Assembly: GCA_902536575.1 (NCBI GenBank)
Contig: CACAYA010000004.1
Span: 1-56,432, forward strand
DNA: 56,432 nt
Source: an uncultured Pelagibacteraceae bacterium
Lineage (GTDB): Bacteria > Pseudomonadota > Alphaproteobacteria > Pelagibacterales > Pelagibacteraceae
Direction of reading: 5' to 3'
Under the pieces are notes generated by a model. The model saw only the letters and a list, made by a program, of their open reading frames with translations. It had not been told where the DNA came from and did not search any database. The translations under genes were made by a program, and so were the position numbers. This document shows positions 27,930 to 37,313 of this stretch, in pieces (position 1 is the first letter of the stretch; the number at the start of each line of letters is the position of its first letter).

Positions 27930-28766
27930 ATGAAAAATATCGAAATTAGTAAAATTATTGACCCTACCCCTGCATCAGATGGTGCTGGAGTTAAATTAAA
28001 AAGAAGTATTGGAGTAGAGCCAAATTATTTTGACCCATTTTTAATGTTAGATGAGTTTGGATCTGATAATAGTGAGGATTATATCGCAGGTTTTCCACCT
28101 CACCCACATCGAGGAATTGAAACAGTGACCTATATGTTAGCCGGTGATTTTGAACATAAAGATAGCACCGGAGGTGAAGGAAGAATGACTGCAGGAGATG
28201 TTCAATGGATGAAAACTGGTAGTGGAATAATTCACTCTGAAATGCCCGCAATGAAAGAGGGTAAACTTCATGGATTTCAATTATGGGTTAATATGCCTGC
28301 TAAATTAAAAATGAGTAATCCAGAATATATTTACATAGACGCAGATAAAATGAGTATTCATAAAGATATAGATAAACAGATTAAAATTATAGCTGGCAAA
28401 TTTGAAAATGCTGAGGGCCCTGTTAAAGGTCATAATATCGAACCAATTTATTTTGATGTTGAGCTAAATAAAGATAAATTGTTTAACTTTGTAATACCTT
28501 TAACTCATAACACTTTTATTTATTTAATTAATGGTGAAATTGAAGTTGGTAAAAATAAACACGACGATGTTAAAGATAGTACTTTAATACTATTAACACG
28601 AGGTGAAAATTTAACTGTGAAAGCTAAATCAAATGCTAAATTCTTAGTGATTTCTGGAAAGCCTATTAATGAAGAAATAGCAAGAGGTGGTCCATTTGTA
28701 ATGAATACTAAGGCAGAAATCTTGCAAGCAGTCCAAGATTATCATAATGGTACGTTTGTAAAATAG
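27930..28766 (+). CDS. Pirin-family protein
   Basis: A 278-residue bicupin. The N-terminal metal site is visible as PHPHRGIETVTYMLAG (about residues 52-67) with a further His in GIIHSEMP (about 94-101) and the EMP/QLWVNMP block that follows. Pirins bind iron; some have quercetin dioxygenase activity and others act as regulators, and the sequence does not say which. The C-terminal cupin is shorter on metal ligands, as usual. It sits between a dehalogenase and a quinone oxidoreductase with gaps of 21 and 3 bases, suggesting an operon for redox or detoxification work (inference). Confidence 0.93.
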   Translation: MKNIEISKIIDPTPASDGAGVKLKRSIGVEPNYFDPFLMLDEFGSDNSEDYIAGFPPHPHRGIETVTYMLAGDFEHKDSTGGEGRMTAGDVQWMKTGSGIIHSEMPAMKEGKLHGFQLWVNMPAKLKMSNPEYIYIDADKMSIHKDIDKQIKIIAGKFENAEGPVKGHNIEPIYFDVELNKDKLFNFVIPLTHNTFIYLINGEIEVGKNKHDDVKDSTLILLTRGENLTVKAKSNAKFLVISGKPINEEIARGGPFVMNTKAEILQAVQDYHNGTFVK

Positions 28767-28769
28767 AGT

Positions 28770-29741
28770 ATGAAAGCTATAAAAATAGAAAAATTTGGAA
28801 GTCCTGATGTATTGAAAGTTGAAAATGTTGAAATTGGTAAACTTAAAACAAATGAAGTTTTAATAAAAAACTTATCTATTGGCATAAATTACATTGACAC
28901 TTATCACCGAACTGGGCTCTACCCCATTCCACTTCCAAGTGGGATTGGTCTTGAAGCATGTGGTATTATCGAAGAAGTTGGCTCTGATGTTACTTTATTT
29001 AAAGTTGGGGATAGAGTTTCTCACGCTTCTATGCCTATTGGTGCATATTCTGAGAAACATATTATGCCAGAAAATAAACTTGTTCCAGTTCCAGATGGAG
29101 TTTCGGATGAGGTAGCTTCATGTGTTACATTAAAAGGAATTACTGCAGAATATTTACTGCATAGAGCATATCCATTAAAAAAAGGAGATAAAGTTCTTTA
29201 TCATGCAGCAGCTGGAGCTCTAGGACAAATTTTATGTCCATGGGCCAATTCAATTGGTGCAGAAATTATCGGCACCGTTGGCTCAAAAGAGAAGGAAGAA
29301 ATTGCAAAGAAAAATGGTTGTCATCACGTAATAAACTACACTGATAAAAACTTTGTAGAAGAAGTAGAAAAAATTGTTGGAAAAAATGGAATAGACGTTG
29401 TTTATGATGGTGTAGGTTTAAAAACTTTTGAAGGTTCAATTGAAGTACTTAAAATCAGAGGTATGATGATAGCTTTTGGAAATGCTTCAGGTTATGTCGA
29501 TACTATTGATGTAAAAAAACATATTAATGCTAAAGGTTTATTTTTTACACGACCTTCCATTGCTCATTACACTATTGAGAGAGAAGAGCTATTAGAATCA
29601 GCAAAAAAAGTTTTTGATGCTGTTTTGTCAGGTAAGTTTAAAATAGATATTTCAAAAAAATATTCTCTTGATGAAGTTAAACAAGCTCATGAAGATTTAG
29701 AGGGCAGATTGCTTACTGGCCCAGCTGTTATAAAACCTTAA
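28770..29741 (+). CDS. qor: NADPH:quinone oxidoreductase (zinc-independent MDR family)
   Basis: A 323-residue medium-chain reductase that reduces quinones or related carbonyl compounds with NADPH. The N-terminal GroES-like domain has IGINYIDTYHRTGLYP and GLEACGIIEEVG (about 64-75), and the Rossmann domain has YHAAAGALGQILCPWANSIGA (about 147-167), then GSKEKEEIAKK. The zinc-ligand Cys and His of alcohol dehydrogenases are absent, as in the quinone oxidoreductase branch. It is three bases downstream of the pirin gene. The true substrate is not known. Confidence 0.92.
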   Translation: MKAIKIEKFGSPDVLKVENVEIGKLKTNEVLIKNLSIGINYIDTYHRTGLYPIPLPSGIGLEACGIIEEVGSDVTLFKVGDRVSHASMPIGAYSEKHIMPENKLVPVPDGVSDEVASCVTLKGITAEYLLHRAYPLKKGDKVLYHAAAGALGQILCPWANSIGAEIIGTVGSKEKEEIAKKNGCHHVINYTDKNFVEEVEKIVGKNGIDVVYDGVGLKTFEGSIEVLKIRGMMIAFGNASGYVDTIDVKKHINAKGLFFTRPSIAHYTIEREELLESAKKVFDAVLSGKFKIDISKKYSLDEVKQAHEDLEGRLLTGPAVIKP

Positions 29742-29750
29742 ACAGATAAT

Positions 29751-30152
29751 TTATTCATAAATATCCATGTCTGACATATGAAGTTTCAAAGCATTGGTGG
29801 AAACTTGAATTTCAATAATAAAAAAAATAATAGAAACAATCATAGACAAACAACATGATCCAAAAATAATTCTGGCGATAAAAATTTCACTTAAATAAAG
29901 ACCAAAAACAGTCAGCATATTAAATAAAAACCCAAATGCTGCGAATACCATTGAAAATTTTAGAAGACTTATTCTTTTATTAAGATTAATAAATTGTGCC
30001 TTCCATTCAGGTGGGGTGTGTTTTTCAAAGACATGAGCATCATGTATTTTTCTAATTAGAGCACTCAATGTATGAAACCTATTACTATAAACACCCATTA
30101 GCAAAGGTATTGCAGGAAACATTAATGCTGTAACAGTGTAATCTATATTCAT
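29751..30152 (-). CDS. DUF2721 membrane protein
   Basis: A 133-residue protein with three hydrophobic helices (about 7-25, 65-85 and 98-120) and the family motif YSNRFHTLSALIRKIHD (about 22-38), which matches the DUF2721 pattern. Function of the family is unknown. The start is ATG 30150-30152; a longer reading would need a TTG at 30161. It converges on qor with a nine-base space and diverges from ubiA with 49 bases between starts. No obvious partner gene. Confidence 0.78.
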   Translation of the reverse strand: MNIDYTVTALMFPAIPLLMGVYSNRFHTLSALIRKIHDAHVFEKHTPPEWKAQFINLNKRISLLKFSMVFAAFGFLFNMLTVFGLYLSEIFIARIIFGSCCLSMIVSIIFFIIEIQVSTNALKLHMSDMDIYE

Positions 30153-30201
30153 ACGAATCAATTTGATTATGAAACTAGGCTTTGTTATTTACAAGTAAAT
30201 T

Positions 30202-31068
30202 ATGAACCAATTAAACTTATTTATCGAACTTACAAGATTAAAAAAGCCTATTGGTTTTATGCTTCTATTCTGGCCATGTGCGTGGGGCCTCACTTTAGCT
30301 TATGATTTTTCAACAAGCTTAAATAACTATTTTTTTTATTTAATTCTCTTTTTTTTAGGTTCAGTTTTAATGAGATCAGCAGGCTGTATAGTAAACGATA
30401 TCTTGGATAAAGAATTTGATGCAAAAGTTTTTCGAACAAAAGATCGACCAATAGCCTCTGAAAAAGTATCAATTAAACTTGCTTTATTTTATGCTTTCTT
30501 CTTGTGTTTTTTAGCTTTTTTGGTTTTGATTAATTTCAATTTATTTACAATAATTCTCGCTTTTGGTTCTATGCCTCTTGCCTTCACTTATCCAGTGATG
30601 AAGAGGTTTACTTATTGGCCTCAATTATTCCTTGGTATCACTTTTAACTATGGATTAATACTTGGATGGACCGCAGTTAATGGTGAAATTAGTTTAGTGC
30701 CTGTACTATTCTATGTTGGAGCCATATTTTGGACACTGGGCTATGATACAATTTACGGATATCAAGATATAAAAGATGACGAAATAATAGGATTGAAATC
30801 AACTTCAATTAAATTCAAAGGAAAAGCTAAAAATTTTTTATTTTTATGTTATTTATTTTTATTAACTTTCTTTTTGGTTGGTGGTTATAAAATGCAGTTT
30901 CATTTTAGTTATTACTTATTATCAATTATACCTTTATATCATTTGTTAATTTATCAATTAAAAATTTTTAAATTGAATGACCCATTAAGTTGTCTTAGAG
31001 CTTTTAAAAGTAATAATTTGTTTGGGTTAATAATTTTTATTAATATTCTGATTGTCAAAAATTTATGA
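30202..31068 (+). CDS. ubiA: 4-hydroxybenzoate polyprenyltransferase
   Basis: Attaches the polyprenyl tail to 4-hydroxybenzoate in ubiquinone synthesis. The 288-residue membrane protein has eight or nine helices; the first Asp motif is NDILDKEFDAKVFRTKDRP (about residues 66-84), and the second is YDTIYGYQDIKDDEIIGLKSTS (about 180-201). RLKKPIGFMLLFWPCAWG at the start is typical. Its TGA overlaps the msbA ATG (ATGA), so the ubiquinone gene and the lipid A set share a transcript. Confidence 0.95.
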   Translation: MNQLNLFIELTRLKKPIGFMLLFWPCAWGLTLAYDFSTSLNNYFFYLILFFLGSVLMRSAGCIVNDILDKEFDAKVFRTKDRPIASEKVSIKLALFYAFFLCFLAFLVLINFNLFTIILAFGSMPLAFTYPVMKRFTYWPQLFLGITFNYGLILGWTAVNGEISLVPVLFYVGAIFWTLGYDTIYGYQDIKDDEIIGLKSTSIKFKGKAKNFLFLCYLFLLTFFLVGGYKMQFHFSYYLLSIIPLYHLLIYQLKIFKLNDPLSCLRAFKSNNLFGLIIFINILIVKNL

Positions 31069-32804
31069 TGAATAATAGTGAAATTTACAAAAGACTATAC
31101 AAAGATTATTCAAAAAAATACTTAGATAAAATAATACTATCGGCATTCTTTTCTATATTAGTTGCAGGAAGCACATCAGCAATCGCTTGGCTTTTAGATC
31201 CTGCTATAAAAAAACTTTTTATTGAAAAAGATCAATCACTCATAATTTTTATTCCTTTAATGATTATAGTTGCATTTACGACAAAAGGATTGTCTTTATA
31301 TTATGCTAAAGCAACCATGATTGGAGTTGGAGAGTCAATCAAAAAAAAACTTCAATTCGATATGGTAAATACCTTGGTGGGAACTGACACGCAAATAATT
31401 GACAAAAAACACTCTGGTAAATTCATTTCTAATCTCACTTATGATGTTACACACATTACTAATCTACTTAGTAATGCAATATTGGCTCTATTTAAAGATA
31501 CTCTGACTTTAATAGGGTTATTATTTGTGATGTTCTTACAAAACTGGAAACTAGCTCTAGTATCAATAGTCATGATTCCACTTGCAAGTTTTTTTGCAAA
31601 AACTTTAGGCAAAAGAATTGGTAAAGTCACAACCGAGGCTCAACAAAAATCTGGCTTTTTAACAACTTATTTGGTTGAATTATTTAAAAATCATAAGCTT
31701 ATAAAAATTTTTCAAAAGGAAGAATTCGAAAAAAATAGAGCAGATAATTTTTTAAATCAATTAAAAGAAAAAAATCAAAAAATACAAACTGTTTTTGTAA
31801 GAATGTCCCCTATTATGGAAACATTGACGGGAGTGATGATTGCAATCTTAATTTTTTACTCAGGAATACTAATGTCAAAAGGTGAACTTGAAATTAACAA
31901 TTTTTTTTCTTTTCTTGCTGCTATGATGTTGGCATATCAACCTGTTCGATCTTTATCCACACTTACTATGGTACTAAGTCAAGGTCTTTCCGCTGCATCA
32001 AGAATTATACCTATAATAGACCAAAAAAATAAAATCACAGATGCATCTGGTGCAAAACCAATTGAAATAAAAAAATCAAATATCAAGTTTATAAACGCAA
32101 ACTTTTCTTACAGTGTTGAGGATGGTAAAACGCTTAATTCAATAAATTTAGAGTTTGAGGGAGGAAAAATGACATCTTTAGTTGGTCATAGTGGATCGGG
32201 GAAATCTACTATAATGAATTTGATCCCAAGATTTTATGAAATACAGTCAGGAGACATTATGATTGATGGACAATCAATATCTAATGTAACTATTAATTCG
32301 CTGAGAGCAGAAATTTCTATGGTAAGTCAAGAAACAACTCTATTTGATGACACAATAAAAAATAACATAAAATATGCAAAGACAGATGCAAAAGATGAAG
32401 AAATTTATGAAGTTGCAAAGCTATCTTTTTGCGAAGAATTTATAAATAACCTTCCAAATAAATTTGAAACATTAATTGGTGAAAATGGTATCCGATTATC
32501 AGGTGGTGAAAAACAGAGGTTATCTATAGCGAGAGCAATGATGAAAAAAAGCTCAATTATTTTATTAGATGAGGCAACGTCATCTCTGGACTCGGAGACT
32601 GAAACAAAAATACAAGAAGCACTAAAAATTCTTACCAAAAATAAAACTACAATAGTAATAGCCCATAGGTTATCAACAATTCTAAATTCAAATAATATTT
32701 ATGTAATTAATTCTGGAGAAGTAATTGATAGTGGAAATCATGATGAACTTATGAGTAAATCTGAGCTTTACAGAAATTTTTATGAAAAACAGATACAAAA
32801 ATAA
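31065..32804 (+). CDS. msbA: Lipid A export ABC transporter MsbA
   Basis: Flips lipid A-core across the inner membrane. The 579-residue half-transporter has six N-terminal membrane helices (up to about residue 310) and one nucleotide-binding domain: Walker A GHSGSGKST (about 373-381), signature LSGGEKQRLSIARAMM (about 481-496), Walker B SIILLDEATSSLD (about 500-512) and the H-loop IVIAHRLST. MsbA is chosen over other exporters because the next genes are waaA, lpxK and lpxL. Same length as E. coli MsbA. Confidence 0.93.
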   Translation: MMNNSEIYKRLYKDYSKKYLDKIILSAFFSILVAGSTSAIAWLLDPAIKKLFIEKDQSLIIFIPLMIIVAFTTKGLSLYYAKATMIGVGESIKKKLQFDMVNTLVGTDTQIIDKKHSGKFISNLTYDVTHITNLLSNAILALFKDTLTLIGLLFVMFLQNWKLALVSIVMIPLASFFAKTLGKRIGKVTTEAQQKSGFLTTYLVELFKNHKLIKIFQKEEFEKNRADNFLNQLKEKNQKIQTVFVRMSPIMETLTGVMIAILIFYSGILMSKGELEINNFFSFLAAMMLAYQPVRSLSTLTMVLSQGLSAASRIIPIIDQKNKITDASGAKPIEIKKSNIKFINANFSYSVEDGKTLNSINLEFEGGKMTSLVGHSGSGKSTIMNLIPRFYEIQSGDIMIDGQSISNVTINSLRAEISMVSQETTLFDDTIKNNIKYAKTDAKDEEIYEVAKLSFCEEFINNLPNKFETLIGENGIRLSGGEKQRLSIARAMMKKSSIILLDEATSSLDSETETKIQEALKILTKNKTTIVIAHRLSTILNSNNIYVINSGEVIDSGNHDELMSKSELYRNFYEKQIQK

Positions 32805-32806
32805 AT

Positions 32807-34057
32807 ATGTTTTTCTTATATCAAACAATAATTTTTATAATTTTAGTATTCTCTCCAATAATAATAGTTTTAAGAATTATTAGAAATAAAGAGCATAAAG
32901 TAAGATTTTCTGAGAAATTTAGTTTTTCTTCCAAAAAAAGAATTAAAGGTAAACTTATTTGGTTTCATGGTGCAAGTGTAGGTGAGATACTGAGTATTGT
33001 TCCATTGATTAAAAATTATGAAAAAAACAAGTCTATCACTCAAATACTTGTAACATCTAGCACATTAAGTTCGTCAAAAGTGCTTGAAAAATTTAAATTT
33101 AAGAAAACAATTCACCAATTCTATCCTATAGATAATTCATTTTTTACAAATAAGTTTTTAAAATTTTGGAAACCGCATATGGCTGTCTTTGTTGATTCAG
33201 AAATTTGGCCATGTATGTTTAAAAATATTAATGATAAAAAGATTCCATTAATTTTATTAAATGCAAGAATAACAAAAAAAACTTTTAAAAAATGGATGAA
33301 ATTAAAAAACTTTGGAAGATCTATTTTTAATAAAATTACAATTGCTTACCCTCAGAATCTTGAAACTGAAACATATTTAAAGAAACTTAAAACAAACAAG
33401 CTTATTAGGCTAGGAAATTTAAAATTTGCAGAAAATTTCGAGAAAAATTTAGATAAAATTAGTAATAATTTTGAAAAAGAGATGATAAAAAAAAAAATTT
33501 GGGTTGCATCTAGTACTCATGAAAACGAGGAGCTTTTCTGTGCAAAAGCACATATTCACCTTAAAAAAAAGGTAAAAAATTTAATTACTATAATTATTCC
33601 AAGGCATATTCATAGGTCGAAAGATATAACTTCAGAAATCGAGAATCTTGGTCTTAAGGTTACAAATCATAGGTCCAAACGTAGAAATTTAAAAAATACT
33701 GACATTTATATTGTTGACACATTTGGAGAGACCCAAAAATTTCATAAGATTGGTTGTTCTGTTTTTTTTGGAGGCTCTATAAGTTATAAAGGTGGACAAA
33801 ATCCATTAGAGGCAGCAAGATTTGGGGCGAAAATATTACATGGTCCTAATACTGACAACTTTAAGGATGTATATAAATTATTAAAATCACTTAATATCTC
33901 AAAGGTAATTCGCACACCAAAAGAGTTAGCATCTTCCATAACCTTTAGAAAAAATAAGTCAAAAGGTAATAAAATTAAAATTATTGGACAAAATATTTTA
34001 AAAAAAACTATAAAAGAATTAGACTACTTCGTTATTAATGAATTTAAAAAAACCTAA
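32807..34057 (+). CDS. waaA: Kdo transferase (3-deoxy-D-manno-octulosonic acid transferase)
   Basis: Adds Kdo sugars to the lipid A precursor on the cytoplasmic face of the membrane. The 416-residue protein begins with a membrane helix (about 5-23), then GKLIWFHGASVGEILSIVPLI (about 46-66), the GT30 signature with the catalytic Glu, followed by FVDSEIWP (about 127-134) and ASSTHENEE (about 236-244). HGPNTDNFKDVY is in the C-terminal domain. The 3' end overlaps lpxK by 20 bases. How many Kdo residues it adds is not readable. Confidence 0.94.
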   Translation: MFFLYQTIIFIILVFSPIIIVLRIIRNKEHKVRFSEKFSFSSKKRIKGKLIWFHGASVGEILSIVPLIKNYEKNKSITQILVTSSTLSSSKVLEKFKFKKTIHQFYPIDNSFFTNKFLKFWKPHMAVFVDSEIWPCMFKNINDKKIPLILLNARITKKTFKKWMKLKNFGRSIFNKITIAYPQNLETETYLKKLKTNKLIRLGNLKFAENFEKNLDKISNNFEKEMIKKKIWVASSTHENEELFCAKAHIHLKKKVKNLITIIIPRHIHRSKDITSEIENLGLKVTNHRSKRRNLKNTDIYIVDTFGETQKFHKIGCSVFFGGSISYKGGQNPLEAARFGAKILHGPNTDNFKDVYKLLKSLNISKVIRTPKELASSITFRKNKSKGNKIKIIGQNILKKTIKELDYFVINEFKKT

Positions 34058-34964
34058 GTTTTGGGATAAGAAAAGACCAAACTTATATGCGTATTTGCTT
34101 TATCCAATAGCTTTTTTTATAGATACCTCAAAAATATTATTTAAAAAATCTAGTAAAAAAAAATTTAAAATTAAAACTATATGTGTTGGTAATATCTATC
34201 TCGGAGGTACAGGCAAGACATCTTTGAGTATTAAAATTAATGAACTTTTGAATGAAAGAAATATTAAATCCTGCTTTATAAAGAAATATTATACAAACCA
34301 AATTGACGAGCAAAAACTTCTTGAAAAAAATGGAAAGCTTTTTTTATCCTCAAAAAGAATTGATGCTATAAAGCAGGCTGAAAATAAGAATTATAAAATT
34401 GCAATATTTGACGATGGTCTCCAGGACAGTTCAATTGATTACGATTTGAGTTTTGTTTGCTTTAACAACATAAATTGGATTGGAAATGGTATGACCATTC
34501 CTGCTGGACCATTAAGAGAAAAAATTAACAATATAAAAAATTATGATCATATTTTTTTAAATGGTAATATGGAAGATATTGAGAACTTAACAAAGGAAAT
34601 ACATAAAATTAACCCTAATATAAATATTCATTTAGGTAAATACGAACCAATAAATATAAATGAATTTAATAAAAATAATAAATATTTGGTATTTTCAGGT
34701 ATTGGTAACCATCAAACATTTCTTTCAATGATAAAAACAAATGGCTTAGAGGTGTTAAAGGATTTGGAGTTTCCTGACCATTATGCTTACACGACAAAGG
34801 ATATTGATAAAATTTTAAGTGAGGCAAGTAATTTAAATTGTGAAATAATTACAACAGAAAAAGATTTCTTAAGATTAAATTATACTAACGAAAGTAGAAT
34901 TAAAGTAATGAAAGCTGAGTTAAAAATAATAGATGAAAATAAATTAATGAAATTTATAATTTGA
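34038..34964 (+). CDS. lpxK: Tetraacyldisaccharide 4'-kinase
   Basis: Phosphorylates the 4' position of the lipid A disaccharide. The 308-residue protein has an N-terminal hydrophobic helix near 14-31 and a P-loop in CVGNIYLGGTGKTSLSIKI (about 47-65). The IFDDGLQD motif (about 126-133) holds the catalytic Asp residues, followed by NGMTIPAGPLRE. ATG 34038 lies inside the waaA end, typical of the tight lipid A operon. Slightly shorter than the E. coli enzyme. Confidence 0.93.
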   Translation: MNLKKPKFWDKKRPNLYAYLLYPIAFFIDTSKILFKKSSKKKFKIKTICVGNIYLGGTGKTSLSIKINELLNERNIKSCFIKKYYTNQIDEQKLLEKNGKLFLSSKRIDAIKQAENKNYKIAIFDDGLQDSSIDYDLSFVCFNNINWIGNGMTIPAGPLREKINNIKNYDHIFLNGNMEDIENLTKEIHKINPNINIHLGKYEPININEFNKNNKYLVFSGIGNHQTFLSMIKTNGLEVLKDLEFPDHYAYTTKDIDKILSEASNLNCEIITTEKDFLRLNYTNESRIKVMKAELKIIDENKLMKFII

Positions 34965-34965
34965 A

Positions 34966-35826
34966 ATGAAATATATTAAATACTTTATCCAGTTTTTTTT
35001 AACTATACTATGTTTTTTGATATTTAAAATTTTAGGACCTAATTTATCTTCAGATCTTAGTGGTAAACTATTTGAGTTAATTGGGCCCTTTTTTAGATCA
35101 AAACAAATAATTCATTCAAATATCAAAAGAGGTATTACAAAAATTAATTCTAAAGATTTAGAAAATATAACAAGATTAATGTGGAATAATTATGGAAGAA
35201 TATTTGCAGAGTACATGTTTATTAAAAGTTTTAGATATGGAGAACTTGCAACAAAAATTCAAATTGAAGGACAAGAGATCCTTGATCAAATTAAAAAAAA
35301 TGAAAAACAAGTGGTTTTTGTTTCAGGGCATTTTAGTAATTTTGAACTAATGGCAATGTATTTAGAAAAAACGGGCATTAGATTGTCAACAATATACAGG
35401 CCTTTAAATAATATATTTTTAAATGGAATTATGGAAAGAATAAGAGAAAAATTTATTTGCAAATATCAAATAAAAAAGGGTCTAGGTGGAATCAAGAAAC
35501 TAATTTCTCTCAAAAAGAAAAATTTTTCAACCGCTCTGATGATAGACCAGAGAGTTTCTGAAGGAATTTTTTCAAATTTATTTAATCAAAAAGCTTTGAC
35601 TACGACAATTCCGGCTCAATTAGTGAAGAAATTTAGTATACCTGTTGTGCCAGTATATATTGAGAGAATTACTGGTTTAAATTTTAAAATATCTATTCAA
35701 AATCCAATACATTTTTCAAAAGATGACTCAATTGAAACGATTACACTTAAATTAAATCAAACTCTAGAGATGATGATACTAAGGAAACCTGAACAGTGGA
35801 TATGGTCTCACAACAGATGGAAATAA
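34966..35826 (+). CDS. lpxL: Lipid A acyltransferase (LpxL/HtrB family)
   Basis: Adds a secondary acyl chain to Kdo-lipid A. The 286-residue protein has one N-terminal membrane helix (about 5-25) and the catalytic H-x4-E/D motif in VSGHFSNFELMAMY (about 121-134), with MIDQRVSEG and the VPVYIER block later. The lysophospholipid acyltransferase fold is clear. LpxL versus LpxM or a specialised long-chain form cannot be decided from this; only one copy is in the window. It ends QWIWSHNRWK, the usual family end (W-x-HxRWK). Confidence 0.9.
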   Translation: MKYIKYFIQFFLTILCFLIFKILGPNLSSDLSGKLFELIGPFFRSKQIIHSNIKRGITKINSKDLENITRLMWNNYGRIFAEYMFIKSFRYGELATKIQIEGQEILDQIKKNEKQVVFVSGHFSNFELMAMYLEKTGIRLSTIYRPLNNIFLNGIMERIREKFICKYQIKKGLGGIKKLISLKKKNFSTALMIDQRVSEGIFSNLFNQKALTTTIPAQLVKKFSIPVVPVYIERITGLNFKISIQNPIHFSKDDSIETITLKLNQTLEMMILRKPEQWIWSHNRWK

Positions 35827-35828
35827 AA

Positions 35829-36026
35829 TTATTTTTTATTTAATCCCTCTTTTTTTTTGAATGCTTCTTTATAAGAATAATAAGGCTCTTGAAATTCTAC
35901 ACTCCAATAATTTAAATTTTCCAAAATTATTTGCTTTCCAGATACCGCACATTCAACATAGTCCCCAGGTTCGATAATCTGAAAATTATTAGGTAAATAT
36001 TTTATTTTTGCTAATTTTTTTGTCAT
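35829..36026 (-). CDS. DUF2093 protein
   Basis: A 65-residue protein with the alphaproteobacterial DUF2093 pattern: AKIKYLPNNFQIIEPGDYVECAVSG and IILENLNYWSVEFQEPY, beginning MTKKLAKI at ATG 36024-36026. The longer open frame to 36098 was rejected, because it runs over the purD start and adds nothing like the family. The family is small, conserved and has no known function; a single Cys (VECAVSG) lies near the middle. Convergent with lpxL (two bases apart), divergent from purD (21 bases). Confidence 0.8.
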   Translation of the reverse strand: MTKKLAKIKYLPNNFQIIEPGDYVECAVSGKQIILENLNYWSVEFQEPYYSYKEAFKKKEGLNKK

Positions 36027-36047
36027 TTTTAGTTTATATAGTTTTAT

Positions 36048-37313
36048 ATGAAAGTTGGAATAATAGGAAGTGGTGGAAGAGAGCATGCTATTTGTCAAAG
36101 TATAAAAAGTTCTAATAAAACTAGCGAAATTTTCTGTTTTCCAGGTAATGCGGGTACAGAACAGATTGCGGAAAATATAGATCTTGATTTAGAAAATTTT
36201 GAAACTATCAAAAATTTTATTTTTGATAAAAAGATTGATTTAATGGTAGTTGGTCCTGAAAAACCTTTAGTAAATGGGCTTGTAGATTATTTAGAAAGTT
36301 TCAAAATAAAGGTCTTTGGACCAAATAAAGTTGCTTCTCAACTAGAGGGCTCAAAAATATTTACAAAACAACTTTGTCAAAAATTTAAAATACCAACAGC
36401 TAAATTTGGAATTTTTGAAAATAGAAAAAGTGCTAAAAGGTTTTTGAAAAAAACTACTTTCCCCACAGTTGTTAAGGCAGATAATTTGGCTTCAGGTAAG
36501 GGTGTATACATTTGTAATAAAGAAATTGAAGCAGAAATAGCTATTGATGAAATTTTTGATGGAAAATTTGGAAAGGCAAAAAATTTGCTAATTGAGGAAT
36601 TTTTAGTAGGTGAAGAAATGAGTTTTTTTACTATTCATGACGGCAATACCTTTAAAAGTTTTGATACTGCACAAGATCACAAAAGAGTTTTGGAGGGAGA
36701 TAGAGGAAAAAATACTGGAGGCATGGGTGCATATTCTCCTTCAAGACTAATTAATAAAGAATTAGAAAGTAAAATTATTAATAGAATTATTAATCCGACA
36801 CTAAAGGGGTTGGCTGATCTTGGAACAAATTATAAAGGGTTTTTGTATACGGGTCTGATGATTGTAAATAACGAACCTTTTCTAATAGAATATAATGTAA
36901 GAATGGGTGACCCAGAATGTCAAACAATACTTCCTAAACTCAAAACCAATTTAAGTGATATCTTGTTAGCTTGCTGTGAGGGTAAATTAGATCAATTAAA
37001 AATTAACTGGTTTGATAAAAAGAGCTTATGTATTGTAGTCTGCTCAAAAGGATATCCTGAAGACTTTAATAAAGATATCGAAATACAAAATTTAAATCAA
37101 ATAAATTTAAAAGAGGGAGAATTTTTGTTTCATGCAGGAACAATTAAAAGAAATGAAAAAATATATGCAGTAGGTGGTCGTGTATTAAATTTTATTTCTC
37201 TTTCTGAAGATTTCAAATTAGCAAGAACAAATATTATCCAAAATTTAGATAAATTAGATTGGTTAGGTGGATTTTATAGAAAAGACATTGGATACAAAGT
37301 AATTGATAAATGA
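36048..37313 (+). CDS. purD: Phosphoribosylamine-glycine ligase
   Basis: ATP-grasp enzyme for the second step of purine synthesis. The 421-residue protein has GSGGREHAI (about residues 7-15) at the start, VVGPEKPLVNGLVDYL (about 66-81), VKADNLASGKGVYIC (about 142-156), QDHKRVLEGDRGKNTGGMGAYSP (about 203-225) and YNVRMGDPECQTILP (about 282-296). All are standard PurD blocks. The stop overlaps rsmD by four bases (ATGA). Length is normal. Confidence 0.97.
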   Translation: MKVGIIGSGGREHAICQSIKSSNKTSEIFCFPGNAGTEQIAENIDLDLENFETIKNFIFDKKIDLMVVGPEKPLVNGLVDYLESFKIKVFGPNKVASQLEGSKIFTKQLCQKFKIPTAKFGIFENRKSAKRFLKKTTFPTVVKADNLASGKGVYICNKEIEAEIAIDEIFDGKFGKAKNLLIEEFLVGEEMSFFTIHDGNTFKSFDTAQDHKRVLEGDRGKNTGGMGAYSPSRLINKELESKIINRIINPTLKGLADLGTNYKGFLYTGLMIVNNEPFLIEYNVRMGDPECQTILPKLKTNLSDILLACCEGKLDQLKINWFDKKSLCIVVCSKGYPEDFNKDIEIQNLNQINLKEGEFLFHAGTIKRNEKIYAVGGRVLNFISLSEDFKLARTNIIQNLDKLDWLGGFYRKDIGYKVIDK

